A DNA stretch of 64,000 nucleotides, from NCBI GenBank assembly GCA_003635255.1, contig PYJC01000065.1, positions 1 through 64,000 of the forward strand, in the 5' to 3' direction. Shown here piece by piece: positions 29,310 through 38,276 of the stretch. The translations under genes and the position numbers were made by a program. The notes beneath the pieces are model-generated. The model did no database searches, was not told the DNA's origin, and was given only the letters and a program-made list of their open reading frames with translations. Source of the stretch: Candidatus Poribacteria bacterium. GTDB lineage: Bacteria; Poribacteria; WGA-4E; WGA-3G. Numbering within the stretch: the stretch's first letter is position 1; every line of letters begins with the position of its first letter.

Positions 29310-31577
29310 TCAGTTATCAGATTCCTTGCGCATTAAAATTTCCGTGTTGTTGATGTCTATCGCGAGTTCATAGTTTTCTTGCAAATATGCCGCAATCAAC
29401 GGATGCCGTTCCTCGACACGGATACCGTCAACAGCATCGAACCAACCCCCTGTTTTAAAGATTACCAAACGCGTTTGGTCTCGTTCAAGAACCTCTATAA
29501 CCTCTTGCTGCATTGCAGGGGTTGATGCGTACGAGACCTGATGGAATCGAGAGACACCGAGTCGATTCGCAAAGAAATAGTAAGCACCCTGACTCGTAAA
29601 ATCAAAAATCTTTTCGTTCTCTGCAGTGTTTTCTTTAATATAAGCGACAACTTTTTGAATCTGTTCAACTTGATTATCTGGAATATCTACTGCACCTGCG
29701 CGCACTAACTCCTGCGATACAGTGTTTTGCTTGAACGGATTCTGACGCAACCGCTCCCATTTCTGGTTGAACCCGACCAACGGATGATGCCGCTCCCCAA
29801 CATACCAACAGAATATGACTATCGGAATTAGCACCCACGCTGCCTTCAATAGTGCGTACCAAGGTCTCTCACGCCTTAAAAATAATAAACCGACCCGAAA
29901 CATTCTGATAATACCACCCTCCAGTGGAAATAAACAGAGCAGCCATAGGAAAGTCGCACCATAAATCAGATGTCCACCGTCTGAACGACCCAACGCCGTC
30001 CGAAAGAAAGCAATCCCACCGAGGAGTAAGAGCAGGAGTTTCATCGTGTTGGCTGAATGCGTGCCAGATAGCCCCCGGTATGTCAGGTAAGCCGCGATAA
30101 TCAAAAAGATGCAAATCGGTAAATACCACCGAAACCCTTCACTGAAGATAAAGGCGTGCCATCCTTCCGACGACAATAGCGTTAGTGTTTTTGATAAAGA
30201 TGGAAAAGCGAGTCCCCACGTTGCGAGTTGATAGCGACACTGGATATAAGAATTCCAGATCGCATCGTCCAAAGCACCGTGGGACAGGAAGTAGATGCCT
30301 ACCGAGAGAAAACCTACCAGCACCCCACAACCATAACTGATTAAGGGTGGCAGATATTCTCTCCTATTTTTTTCCGGCTGGCTTTGCTGGCTTCCGCGCG
30401 CTGTTCCGAAGCCCCTTTGTAACACATATATAACCAAGAACAATCCGATGGCACCCAACGTATAAAGTCCAACTTCAGTGCTATACCAGAATGCCAAACT
30501 CGTGAAGAGACCAGCGAAGAGTAATTTCCATACAAATGTAGGGATCTTGTTCGTGCGAGTCTCTTGGAAGTGCGTAACGGAATTCGCTACGAAGGCGAAA
30601 CTAATTAAACCGAAACTGTGCCGTGGGGATACCCAGAACTCTGTTCCAGAAGCAATAAGGACACATAAGAAAGCAGCCAAGAACCTGCTTCGGAATACTT
30701 GTAAACCGAGCACGTAAAGCGCAACATAGCCGAGTGGACCCAATAGGTCCTCCATTAAACGTACACCGAATAAAGTCGGTTCAAAGAGTTGGCTGCCAAA
30801 CCACGCCAAGTAAGCGTTTTGAAAGAGTCCGTGCTGGATATAGATATCCCGGAATGGCACCCCGCCGCGTAGCATTTCATTGAGAGGCGCGAGCCGCTCG
30901 CCTTCGTGGAATAGATCTATGTTACCGTGAATACTCCCCGAGTAGGTAAGGAGATAGATGAAAATCGGAAGGATAATGTATTCAAGTCCACCGCGCCAAA
31001 TCTTTGTGGTTCTATAGCTCACAGGGGTAGAAGCATCACTCTTTTCGATGGCGGGAGTATCATCGGAAGTCCCTGAATTCCACAGCGTAGGGAAGTACCG
31101 CTGGTAGAGCAGTCCCAATTTGAGCAGAACAGATAAACCGATCGGTAGTAGTAAGCCTATCAGGATGCTCTGACCGATGTGGTAGACCTGTAACCAACAG
31201 AGCCATAATGGTATGGATGCCAAGGCGTTCGCTTTAAGCACGCGTGCTATCGGTTGTTCGGTGAACTTAGCACACCAGCGCGAGTAGACCCACCATCCCA
31301 GCCAATATAGACATATCGTTATTGGAATACCGAGCAATGCCAATAGATAATAAAAGTATTCCTGTTGTTTCGGGTAGGCGTTAACGCTCAGCCAGCCGAC
31401 GACACCGGCGTTTGAGTGGTATTCAAAGGTAATGTATTTTTGGAGGGTTATCCCTAAAGCAACTGCCAGCGAAGCAGCAGAAAAAGTAAGAAGCCCAACG
31501 TAGGGTTTGAGTGCAGGGGCTTTGACAACGCGCATGTCCGGCATAAATTGCTGAAGGTAGACTTGCCAGCGTTGCAT
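29310..31577 (-). CDS. large polytopic membrane protein (glycosyltransferase/GtrA-PMT-like architecture)
   Basis: 755 aa, ~12 hydrophobic helices, lumenal DLFHEGERLAPLNEMLRGGVPFRDIYIQHG segment, soluble C-terminus. Confidence 0.65.
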   Translation of the reverse strand: MQRWQVYLQQFMPDMRVVKAPALKPYVGLLTFSAASLAVALGITLQKYITFEYHSNAGVVGWLSVNAYPKQQEYFYYLLALLGIPITICLYWLGWWVYSRWCAKFTEQPIARVLKANALASIPLWLCWLQVYHIGQSILIGLLLPIGLSVLLKLGLLYQRYFPTLWNSGTSDDTPAIEKSDASTPVSYRTTKIWRGGLEYIILPIFIYLLTYSGSIHGNIDLFHEGERLAPLNEMLRGGVPFRDIYIQHGLFQNAYLAWFGSQLFEPTLFGVRLMEDLLGPLGYVALYVLGLQVFRSRFLAAFLCVLIASGTEFWVSPRHSFGLISFAFVANSVTHFQETRTNKIPTFVWKLLFAGLFTSLAFWYSTEVGLYTLGAIGLFLVIYVLQRGFGTARGSQQSQPEKNRREYLPPLISYGCGVLVGFLSVGIYFLSHGALDDAIWNSYIQCRYQLATWGLAFPSLSKTLTLLSSEGWHAFIFSEGFRWYLPICIFLIIAAYLTYRGLSGTHSANTMKLLLLLLGGIAFFRTALGRSDGGHLIYGATFLWLLCLFPLEGGIIRMFRVGLLFLRRERPWYALLKAAWVLIPIVIFCWYVGERHHPLVGFNQKWERLRQNPFKQNTVSQELVRAGAVDIPDNQVEQIQKVVAYIKENTAENEKIFDFTSQGAYYFFANRLGVSRFHQVSYASTPAMQQEVIEVLERDQTRLVIFKTGGWFDAVDGIRVEERHPLIAAYLQENYELAIDINNTEILMRKESDN

Positions 31578-31624
31578 GGTTCTTGCCTCAATGGATTTTG
31601 CGATCGGGAGATCACATCTATCGT

Positions 31625-32089
31625 TTAGGTTTTCCCAAGCCGACCCTCAACCTCGATGAAATCTTTCGCCGTATCGTCCCACGCGAAAGCCTTTACCGCG
31701 CGTATCTCAGTACCGTAAACAGAGATAACCACATAGGTAGTACCCGGATAAGCCGGTTCATCCCATACCGTCGCGTCTGCTTTGTCTTTTTCTGAGAAAT
31801 ATGCTTCGTGGTTCGGGTGTGAATGGTAGAACGCCTTAATCTGCCATTGCTGTGTATCGGCTTCTTTGTGGACAGCGATTAAGTCATCAGGGTGAATAAC
31901 GTAAGCGGTACGCGCATCGCGCGGGTATGTGTCTGGATCTTCCTGATGGAGTTCGTTCTGTATATTCCGGCATTTCCGGACAAATTCTTGTGTGTCAGTA
32001 CCTAAAATAACACCACAACATTCATCAGGAAATTCCAATTTCGCATGGTCACAAATCTGGCTGAGGGTTCCTGGTTGCAAAGTTAACAT
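31625..32089 (-). CDS. mec: JAMM/MPN+ (Mec/JAB-like) metallopeptidase
   Basis: PDECCGVILG; FYHSHPNHEAYFSEKDKADA (JAMM HxHP...SxxD). Confidence 0.88.
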   Translation of the reverse strand: MLTLQPGTLSQICDHAKLEFPDECCGVILGTDTQEFVRKCRNIQNELHQEDPDTYPRDARTAYVIHPDDLIAVHKEADTQQWQIKAFYHSHPNHEAYFSEKDKADATVWDEPAYPGTTYVVISVYGTEIRAVKAFAWDDTAKDFIEVEGRLGKT

Positions 32090-32218
32090 TGAATGGGGAT
32101 TAGCAATTAGCAGTCAGCAGTCAGCAATCAGCAAGAAAATACTAATGTTCTGTCCACACTTCCTGTAGGAGCGAGCTGTGCTCGCGATCCGTGCTGTGCG
32201 TATCTTCTTGTAGAAGCG

Positions 32219-32267
32219 AGTGTTTTTACTTACAAGAAACCCTCAAGCAAAAACGGTGTTTCTTGTC
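32219..32267 (-). repeat. copy of the GTGTTTTTGCTKGGGTGTTTC mini-repeat inside a REP-like hairpin
   Basis: Reverse complement nearly matches 34774-34822. Confidence 0.75.
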
Positions 32268-32351
32268 GCTCGCGACTCTATACGCATCAACTTTGACATG
32301 ACAAAGTACTAATAATTTCTCTGACGGCTGATAGCCGACAGCCAATAGCCA

Positions 32352-32639
32352 TTAAGACATGGCACTTCCACCAGCAATCGCCGGAATAATAGAGATTTCA
32401 GCACCATCTGCGACAGCGGTTGCTGTTCCGTCAAGGAAGCGGATGTCTTCATCGTTAAGATAGATATTCACAAACCGGCGGATATTTCCGCCTTCATCAC
32501 AAAGACGTTCTTTCATCCCCGGATAGTTCGCTTCAAGATTCTCAATAACGCCTTCAATATCGGCACCTTCTGTCTCAACTTCCGCCAGGTTTTGCGTCAA
32601 ACGTCTCAGCGGTGTTGGAATACGGACTATTACAGCCAT
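32352..32639 (-). CDS. cysO: ubiquitin-like sulfur carrier protein (MoaD/ThiS family, CysO-like) with C-terminal extension after GG
   Basis: MAVIVRIPTPLRRLT...DEDIRFLDGTATAVADGAEISIIPAIAGGSAMS. Confidence 0.85.
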   Translation of the reverse strand: MAVIVRIPTPLRRLTQNLAEVETEGADIEGVIENLEANYPGMKERLCDEGGNIRRFVNIYLNDEDIRFLDGTATAVADGAEISIIPAIAGGSAMS

Positions 32640-32760
32640 AGAATATATTTCTCCTTTTTGGATAGCAGTCGGCTTTCGGCTTTCAGTCGTCAGTAATAAG
32701 AGATTTTTGATTAATAGAAAACCCTCTTGCTGACGGCTGATGGCTGATTGCTGACAGCCA

Positions 32761-33537
32761 TTAAATCGAATAATGTAATCCACACTCTTTAGCGTTTTCT
32801 TCTGTGTCAGCGTTTTCTGATGCAGCGGGCGCATTCTGCCAACGCCACCGTCCCGCACGGTTCAGTTCTCCCGGTTTTATGGGTGTTGTGCAAATGACGC
32901 ACCCGATGGATTCATAATAATGTCCTTGCGCATCCGCTTCAAGCAACGGATTCACAGGAATTTCGTTTTCACGGACAAACTCCCACACTTCATCGGCAGT
33001 CCACTGGAGCAGCGGACTCACCTTCAGCACAGGGTGTGTCGCCGACGAGATGATTTCTGCCTTTCGGAGCTGTTTTCTGGATTCGGACTGATCACGACGT
33101 AAACCGGTTATCCAGACATCTAAGCTTTCCAAAAGCCGTTGCATCGGACGGACTTTTCGGATGTTACAACAGTATTCCTGTTTCGCTTTACTATCGAAAA
33201 ACAGGTATTCACCGTGTTGGGCAACCATTTCCTGAACTTCTTGCGGGTCAGGTTGAAGCTGTTCGATTTCGATACCATAACGCGATGCTACCCGATTAAG
33301 AAAATCGTAGGTCTCTGGGAAAAGTCGCAGCGTATCAAGCGTGCAAACCCGGAACGGCAATCCATTTTCAGCCGCCAAGTGAATCAGAACCATACCCGAA
33401 AGTTGCCCGCTTGTGACAATTGCAGCGCGTTCTTTGAACCGTTTAAAGAGAGAGAAGAGAATTCCTTGGGGACTCTCCGTCAATAAGACCTCTTGGCAGA
33501 GAGTCTGATCTATTGGATAGTTCAATTTTTTAATCAT
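32761..33537 (-). CDS. cysH: assimilatory APS/PAPS reductase
   Basis: CTLDTLRLFPETY; YCCNIRKVRP and CVICTTP cysteine pairs; ECGLHYS C-terminus. Confidence 0.9.
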   Translation of the reverse strand: MIKKLNYPIDQTLCQEVLLTESPQGILFSLFKRFKERAAIVTSGQLSGMVLIHLAAENGLPFRVCTLDTLRLFPETYDFLNRVASRYGIEIEQLQPDPQEVQEMVAQHGEYLFFDSKAKQEYCCNIRKVRPMQRLLESLDVWITGLRRDQSESRKQLRKAEIISSATHPVLKVSPLLQWTADEVWEFVRENEIPVNPLLEADAQGHYYESIGCVICTTPIKPGELNRAGRWRWQNAPAASENADTEENAKECGLHYSI

Positions 33538-33554
33538 GTTCCTTCGTTAAAAAC

Positions 33555-34505
33555 TTACGGAAGATTATCCATGATATCCGATTCGATTTCAAAATAACGA
33601 CTCAAACTAAAATAGCGTTCTCCGGTGTCTGGCAGAATCGTAACAACCGTTTTATCCGGTCCCTGCGCCTTTGCAACCTGTAATGCGGCATAAACATTCG
33701 CACCGGACGACATTCCGACTAACAATCCTTCGGTTCTTGAAATTGTCTTCATCATTTCATAAGCCTCTTTTTCAGAGACTGTAATAACCTCGTCGATAAC
33801 ATCTACATTGAGCACTTCGGGAATCATCCCCGCGCCAAGTCCATCAATCCGAGTAGGACCCGGTTTACCGCCAGAAAGCACCGCTGAAACGCTCGGTTCC
33901 ACAGCAACCACTTTCACATTCGAGCATTCTGTCTTTAAAACTTCTCCAACACCTGTCAGCGTCCCGCCTGTACCGACCCCTATAACGCAAAAATCAATAT
34001 CAGTACCGATTGCCTTGAGAATTTCGACTGCTGTCGTACGGCGGTGAATTTCGGGGTTTGCGGGGTTCGTGAACTGGTTCGGCATATAGTGCCGTGGATT
34101 CTGTCTGACAATCGCTTCTGCCTCCCAGATCGCACTCGCCATGCCACCGTGTTCCGGCGTTAGCACAATTTTCGCACCGAAAGCGGAGAGGAGTTCATAT
34201 TTCTCGCTGCTTACGTTTTCTGGCATCGTCAAAGTAACAAGATACCCTCTTGAGATCCCGACAATAGACAACCCCAAACCCGTATTACCAGCCGTCGGTT
34301 CAACGATAGTATCCCCTTTTCTAAGGATACCCCGTTCCTCAGCATCAACGACCATTGCATAGCTAATCCGATCCTTGATACTGCCGCCGGGATTGTAAGC
34401 CTCCAATTTAGCGAAGATCCTCGCATCGTCCTTACCGGGCAGCGCATTCAAGCGAATCGTCGGTGTATTCCCGATGAGGTCAGTCAGGTTTTTAGCGATT
34501 TTCAT
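33555..34505 (-). CDS. cysM: cysteine synthase (CysK/CysM family)
   Basis: NTPTIRLNAL, KLEAYNPGGSIKDRI, EPTAGNTGLGLS, GTGGTLTGVGEVL. Confidence 0.93.
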   Translation of the reverse strand: MKIAKNLTDLIGNTPTIRLNALPGKDDARIFAKLEAYNPGGSIKDRISYAMVVDAEERGILRKGDTIVEPTAGNTGLGLSIVGISRGYLVTLTMPENVSSEKYELLSAFGAKIVLTPEHGGMASAIWEAEAIVRQNPRHYMPNQFTNPANPEIHRRTTAVEILKAIGTDIDFCVIGVGTGGTLTGVGEVLKTECSNVKVVAVEPSVSAVLSGGKPGPTRIDGLGAGMIPEVLNVDVIDEVITVSEKEAYEMMKTISRTEGLLVGMSSGANVYAALQVAKAQGPDKTVVTILPDTGERYFSLSRYFEIESDIMDNLP

Positions 34506-34708
34506 TTTTCATCCAAATAACCACGCACGATACCGCTTCCGCAACCCTATTTTAGGTATAACCGCTTCAAAAAAATCACTTTAAAGTATACCATATACAC
34601 CGCAAAAAGTCAAATTTTCCAGATGAGGGGTGTGTAAATATTTTGGCATCTGCTCCTATAGAAGCAGTCTGAGACATAACTCAGTCACAGGGTACCACTA
34701 CAGAAATA

Positions 34709-34984
34709 CCATAGGTGTCAATTTTAGAAAAAATAACCGTTGTAGTCCCAGGCCCGGTAGGTTCGGTTTCCTAGAAGAAACACCGTTTTTGCTTGGGTGT
34801 TTCTTGTAAGCAAAAACACCGAACCGGATTTTACACCTTAAAGACTTCAAAATCTCTTGAATCCCGTAGGGATGGTATCTCTGTAGAAATGGGGAGTTAA
34901 AGAAAGATAAAGCCCCGTAGGGGCGGCATTTGTAGAGATGTTCCCACAAAATACCGTGAAATATCCCTAAATTGACACCTATGG
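34709..34984. mobile_element. ~276-bp MITE-like element with 16-bp perfect TIRs
   Basis: CCATAGGTGTCAATTT (34709-34724) / AAATTGACACCTATGG (34969-34984); flanking 21-bp direct repeats GGGTACCACTACAGAAATACC at 34690-34710 and 34983-35003. Confidence 0.8.
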
Positions 34985-35220
34985 GTACCACTACAGAAAT
35001 ACCTACACGACTATAACAGACCATACGCTTGGCGTGAGAAGGTCCCCTATCTGTCAATAAATCTCTTTGCTCCAGCGGAGCAACATGTCTATAGAAGAAG
35101 ACGGGCACTTCTCCCGCACTCCAGCGGAGTGCTATGTAAACAAACCTATCCTATCCAAAAAATGAATCCTGTGACAAAAACTTTACACACCCCATTACGA
35201 TAAGACGTAGAACTATCCAC

Positions 35221-37011
35221 CTAACACCCTTGCAATAGAGCCACTATTACCCCGATAGCCGCGAAGATGACAATTTGTAAGAGGCAACCGGTATCGCTTC
35301 TTCTCCGTTGCTGTTCAAATACCCGTCTCCGTTGAATATTCATTGCAGCTAATGTCGTTATATCCTGACTAAGTTGATTATTGACTTCATCCATCCCATG
35401 CACCCCTTGAAACACTCCAATTAGCGCGTTTGTGATCTGTGTGGCGAAATCAAGTTCTTGATGTTCGTTCCAAAGATGAAGGGCTATGTTTCTCACAATA
35501 ATTGCCACAGCATTATTTGTATCGATTGGTTGTGTAGTATCCCATGACTTGACAGATTGTATAAGCCGATTGACCATCGGAGTTAAAGTATAATCCGGAT
35601 GTCTCGCGTCAGCAGCTGTCTTAAGTTGTTCAACTTGTGTGTTGATGTTTTCAAAACTTCTCATTCCAACCAATGTTGTTTTGTCTTCAGTAAGTCGTGT
35701 TACTACTTCGACACCTACACTGCTTGCGTTAAATACGTCAATCAACGCGTTTGTGATCTGTATGGCGAAATCAAGTTCTTGATGCTCGTTACAGAGATGA
35801 AGGGCTACCTCTCTAACAGTAAATGCCACGCCGCTATTTGCATCGACAGATTGTGTAGTATCCCATGATCTGACAGATTGTATAAGCTGATTGACCATTG
35901 GTGATAAAGTGTAATCCGATTGTCTCGCGTCAGAAGCCTCCCTGAGCCTTTCAGCTTGGGTGTTGATATTTTCAAATTCTTCTATGATTTCCACAAGACG
36001 CGCTTGTTCTTCTAATTCCCTTAAATCCTCTAAATCGTCGCTGATCTGTTCGACAATTTCTGGCACTTCAGAGAATACGTCCCTGAGTGTATTTAAGATT
36101 CTTCTGGAGAAATCAGGTCTACGGTATTCGCCGAACAGATTAGCAGCCAACTGTCTAAAACGCCGTGCCATTTCAGAACTGGCATCGTGCCTTTGACCTG
36201 TGTTTTGTCTGCTTAACTGAATCGGTTGTACAAGCGTGTCCCACTCTTGTAGAGATTCCAGGAGTTGATCTACAATCTGGGATAGTGTCGTATCTGGATG
36301 TTGGGCATCTGCCATTGCTCTGAGTTGCGCGTCTTGTGCCTCAATTATTCTCTCGTGTTGTTCCAGAGAATCTTGCACGCTGCCTTCATACGCAGGAATT
36401 AAATCTCTAATCAGCGTAGGGCACTGATACCTACCGTTGCTTGTTGTTGTTTCAAGTAGTGATGTCATAACGCGCGCCCGCGCGTTAACCGACAGGTTTT
36501 CCAAAACAGAAGTAACGGTTTGGGAGTAATAGCGTTTCTGGTTCCGAATTGCGTCATCAACAGTTGACATATCTGTAATTTCGGGTAAACCAGATGCTCT
36601 ACGATCCCCGTTGAGTACGGCACACACTGTTTCTGAATTGATAGATTCAGACGTTTGTGCAATTGTGAGTATCCATTCCACGATATCAGATGACGAAAGT
36701 CCAGGGTGTCTTGATAATTTGGTGGCACGCAAATTCGCACTCACGATAGGTGCCATTGTAATGCTGGGGAGCTCTTCATTTGGTGATTCCAAGTATCTGA
36801 ATAGGAGACCATAGAAGGACGGGTCAACCCCTGGCAGCCACGCCACTTCTGCAGAGGTCCGCCTACGCGGGTTGGTTAGTATAGCTCGCGCCTCCATACA
36901 CTCGTCGGCATCCGATAACAGACTCCGCTCGTCTGCAAGTTCCATTATGCTGTGCCGGTTATCTCGCGTCGTAGCACCCAAAATATGAAAAGGGTTTTTG
37001 AAAAGGTCCAC
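35221..37011 (-). CDS. J-domain-like (HPD-less) N-terminus plus three ~107-aa repeats and a C-terminal TM anchor
   Basis: NPFHILGATTRDNRHSIMELADERSLLSDADECMEARAILTNPRRRTSAEVAWLPG; repeats of DARxxDYTLxPMVNxLIQSVxSWDT; terminal CLLQIVIFAAIGVIVALLQGC. Confidence 0.75.
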   Translation of the reverse strand: MDLFKNPFHILGATTRDNRHSIMELADERSLLSDADECMEARAILTNPRRRTSAEVAWLPGVDPSFYGLLFRYLESPNEELPSITMAPIVSANLRATKLSRHPGLSSSDIVEWILTIAQTSESINSETVCAVLNGDRRASGLPEITDMSTVDDAIRNQKRYYSQTVTSVLENLSVNARARVMTSLLETTTSNGRYQCPTLIRDLIPAYEGSVQDSLEQHERIIEAQDAQLRAMADAQHPDTTLSQIVDQLLESLQEWDTLVQPIQLSRQNTGQRHDASSEMARRFRQLAANLFGEYRRPDFSRRILNTLRDVFSEVPEIVEQISDDLEDLRELEEQARLVEIIEEFENINTQAERLREASDARQSDYTLSPMVNQLIQSVRSWDTTQSVDANSGVAFTVREVALHLCNEHQELDFAIQITNALIDVFNASSVGVEVVTRLTEDKTTLVGMRSFENINTQVEQLKTAADARHPDYTLTPMVNRLIQSVKSWDTTQPIDTNNAVAIIVRNIALHLWNEHQELDFATQITNALIGVFQGVHGMDEVNNQLSQDITTLAAMNIQRRRVFEQQRRRSDTGCLLQIVIFAAIGVIVALLQGC

Positions 37012-37051
37012 ATCTTCTCCAGATTATCAAGCGTTAGCAAAACCTATAGCA

Positions 37052-38257
37052 TCAGAAGATCTGTTGTTCACGCTGTTCGGCGATTCTATTCAATGCTTCA
37101 AGGTCAGCAGTGATACGTTCAGCAATTGCCGGAATTCCAGCGAATACATCTTTTAACATATTCAGGATTTCTTGAGAAAGATCAAGTTCGTCATATTCAT
37201 TAAAAAGATATATAGCCAATAGTCTGACACGGTCTGCTGCATCGTGACTTGCATTATGACGTAATCCTTGTCTGTTCTTGCTGAGTTGAATTGGTTGTAC
37301 CATCACATACCAATCCTCAATAGTCTGAAGAAGTTCATCCACTATCGAATGGAAAATGGGGTCCGAAGTTTCTTCATCCGCTGCAATTCGGATTTTCTTG
37401 TCTAATGCTTCAATATTTTTTTCTTCGATTTCGAGAAAAGCCGCTGCGCTGTCACCATAGGCACCAACACTATCCTCAACCAGAATTGGCCAACGGTTTG
37501 TATCACTATCCGTTGCAGATTCAACGACTGTCATTACGACTTTAGCGCGTGCTTTAGCGGAATGTATGTTATCCAAAGCAAACTTGATAACTTGTTGATA
37601 GTAACGTCTGCAATTCTGGATTTCCGATGTTATATCTGAAAGTTCCGTTATTGCCGGAAAACCTGAGGCTTCGCGTTCAACGTTGAGTATCGCTTGCACT
37701 TCCGATGGATTAATATTCTCAAATGTTTGCACAATCGCGAGTATCCAATCGGTAACAACGTCAGGTCTGTAGTCAGGTAAACGCAACATACGCGCAGCGA
37801 TCAAATTTGCACGTGCGATAGGCGTAAGTTTCCGGATGCCGAGAAATTCGCTGACTACCGTGAAATCTCCTTTTGAAAATTTTAATGTCTCCAAAACTTC
37901 GTCCGCAATAGTGGATTTTTTGGCGTAAGGCACACGGACAAGAACCTCAGTAAGCGAATCAACGGGTGCGGTGGATGTCGTGTTATCAGAAGCGAGGCAA
38001 TTCCCTACGGATGATTCTAAAAGCAGTAATATATCGTAAACGCGTTTGGGGTTAACACCGGGCAGCCATGCCACTTCAGCAGAGACCCGCTTGCGTGGCA
38101 TAGCGAGTTCTGCCCGTGCCGCCATACATTTATCAACATCTGATAACAGGCTCTGTTTTTCTGCTAATTCTATTATTCTCTGCCGGCTGTCTTGCTGCGT
38201 GGCGTTTAAGATATAAAAAGGATTTCGTAGAAGATCCATACTGACATAGTTTTCCAT
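37052..38257 (-). CDS. J-domain-like (HPD-less) N-terminus protein, paralogue of the 35221-37011 product
   Basis: MDLLRNPFYILNATQQDSRQRIIELAEKQSLLSDVDKCMAARAELAMPRKRVSAEVAWLPG; start chosen at MENYVS (38257), ORF extends to 38287. Confidence 0.75.
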   Translation of the reverse strand: MENYVSMDLLRNPFYILNATQQDSRQRIIELAEKQSLLSDVDKCMAARAELAMPRKRVSAEVAWLPGVNPKRVYDILLLLESSVGNCLASDNTTSTAPVDSLTEVLVRVPYAKKSTIADEVLETLKFSKGDFTVVSEFLGIRKLTPIARANLIAARMLRLPDYRPDVVTDWILAIVQTFENINPSEVQAILNVEREASGFPAITELSDITSEIQNCRRYYQQVIKFALDNIHSAKARAKVVMTVVESATDSDTNRWPILVEDSVGAYGDSAAAFLEIEEKNIEALDKKIRIAADEETSDPIFHSIVDELLQTIEDWYVMVQPIQLSKNRQGLRHNASHDAADRVRLLAIYLFNEYDELDLSQEILNMLKDVFAGIPAIAERITADLEALNRIAEQREQQIF

Positions 38258-38276
38258 TATCCGCTTTTTTCTGAAA

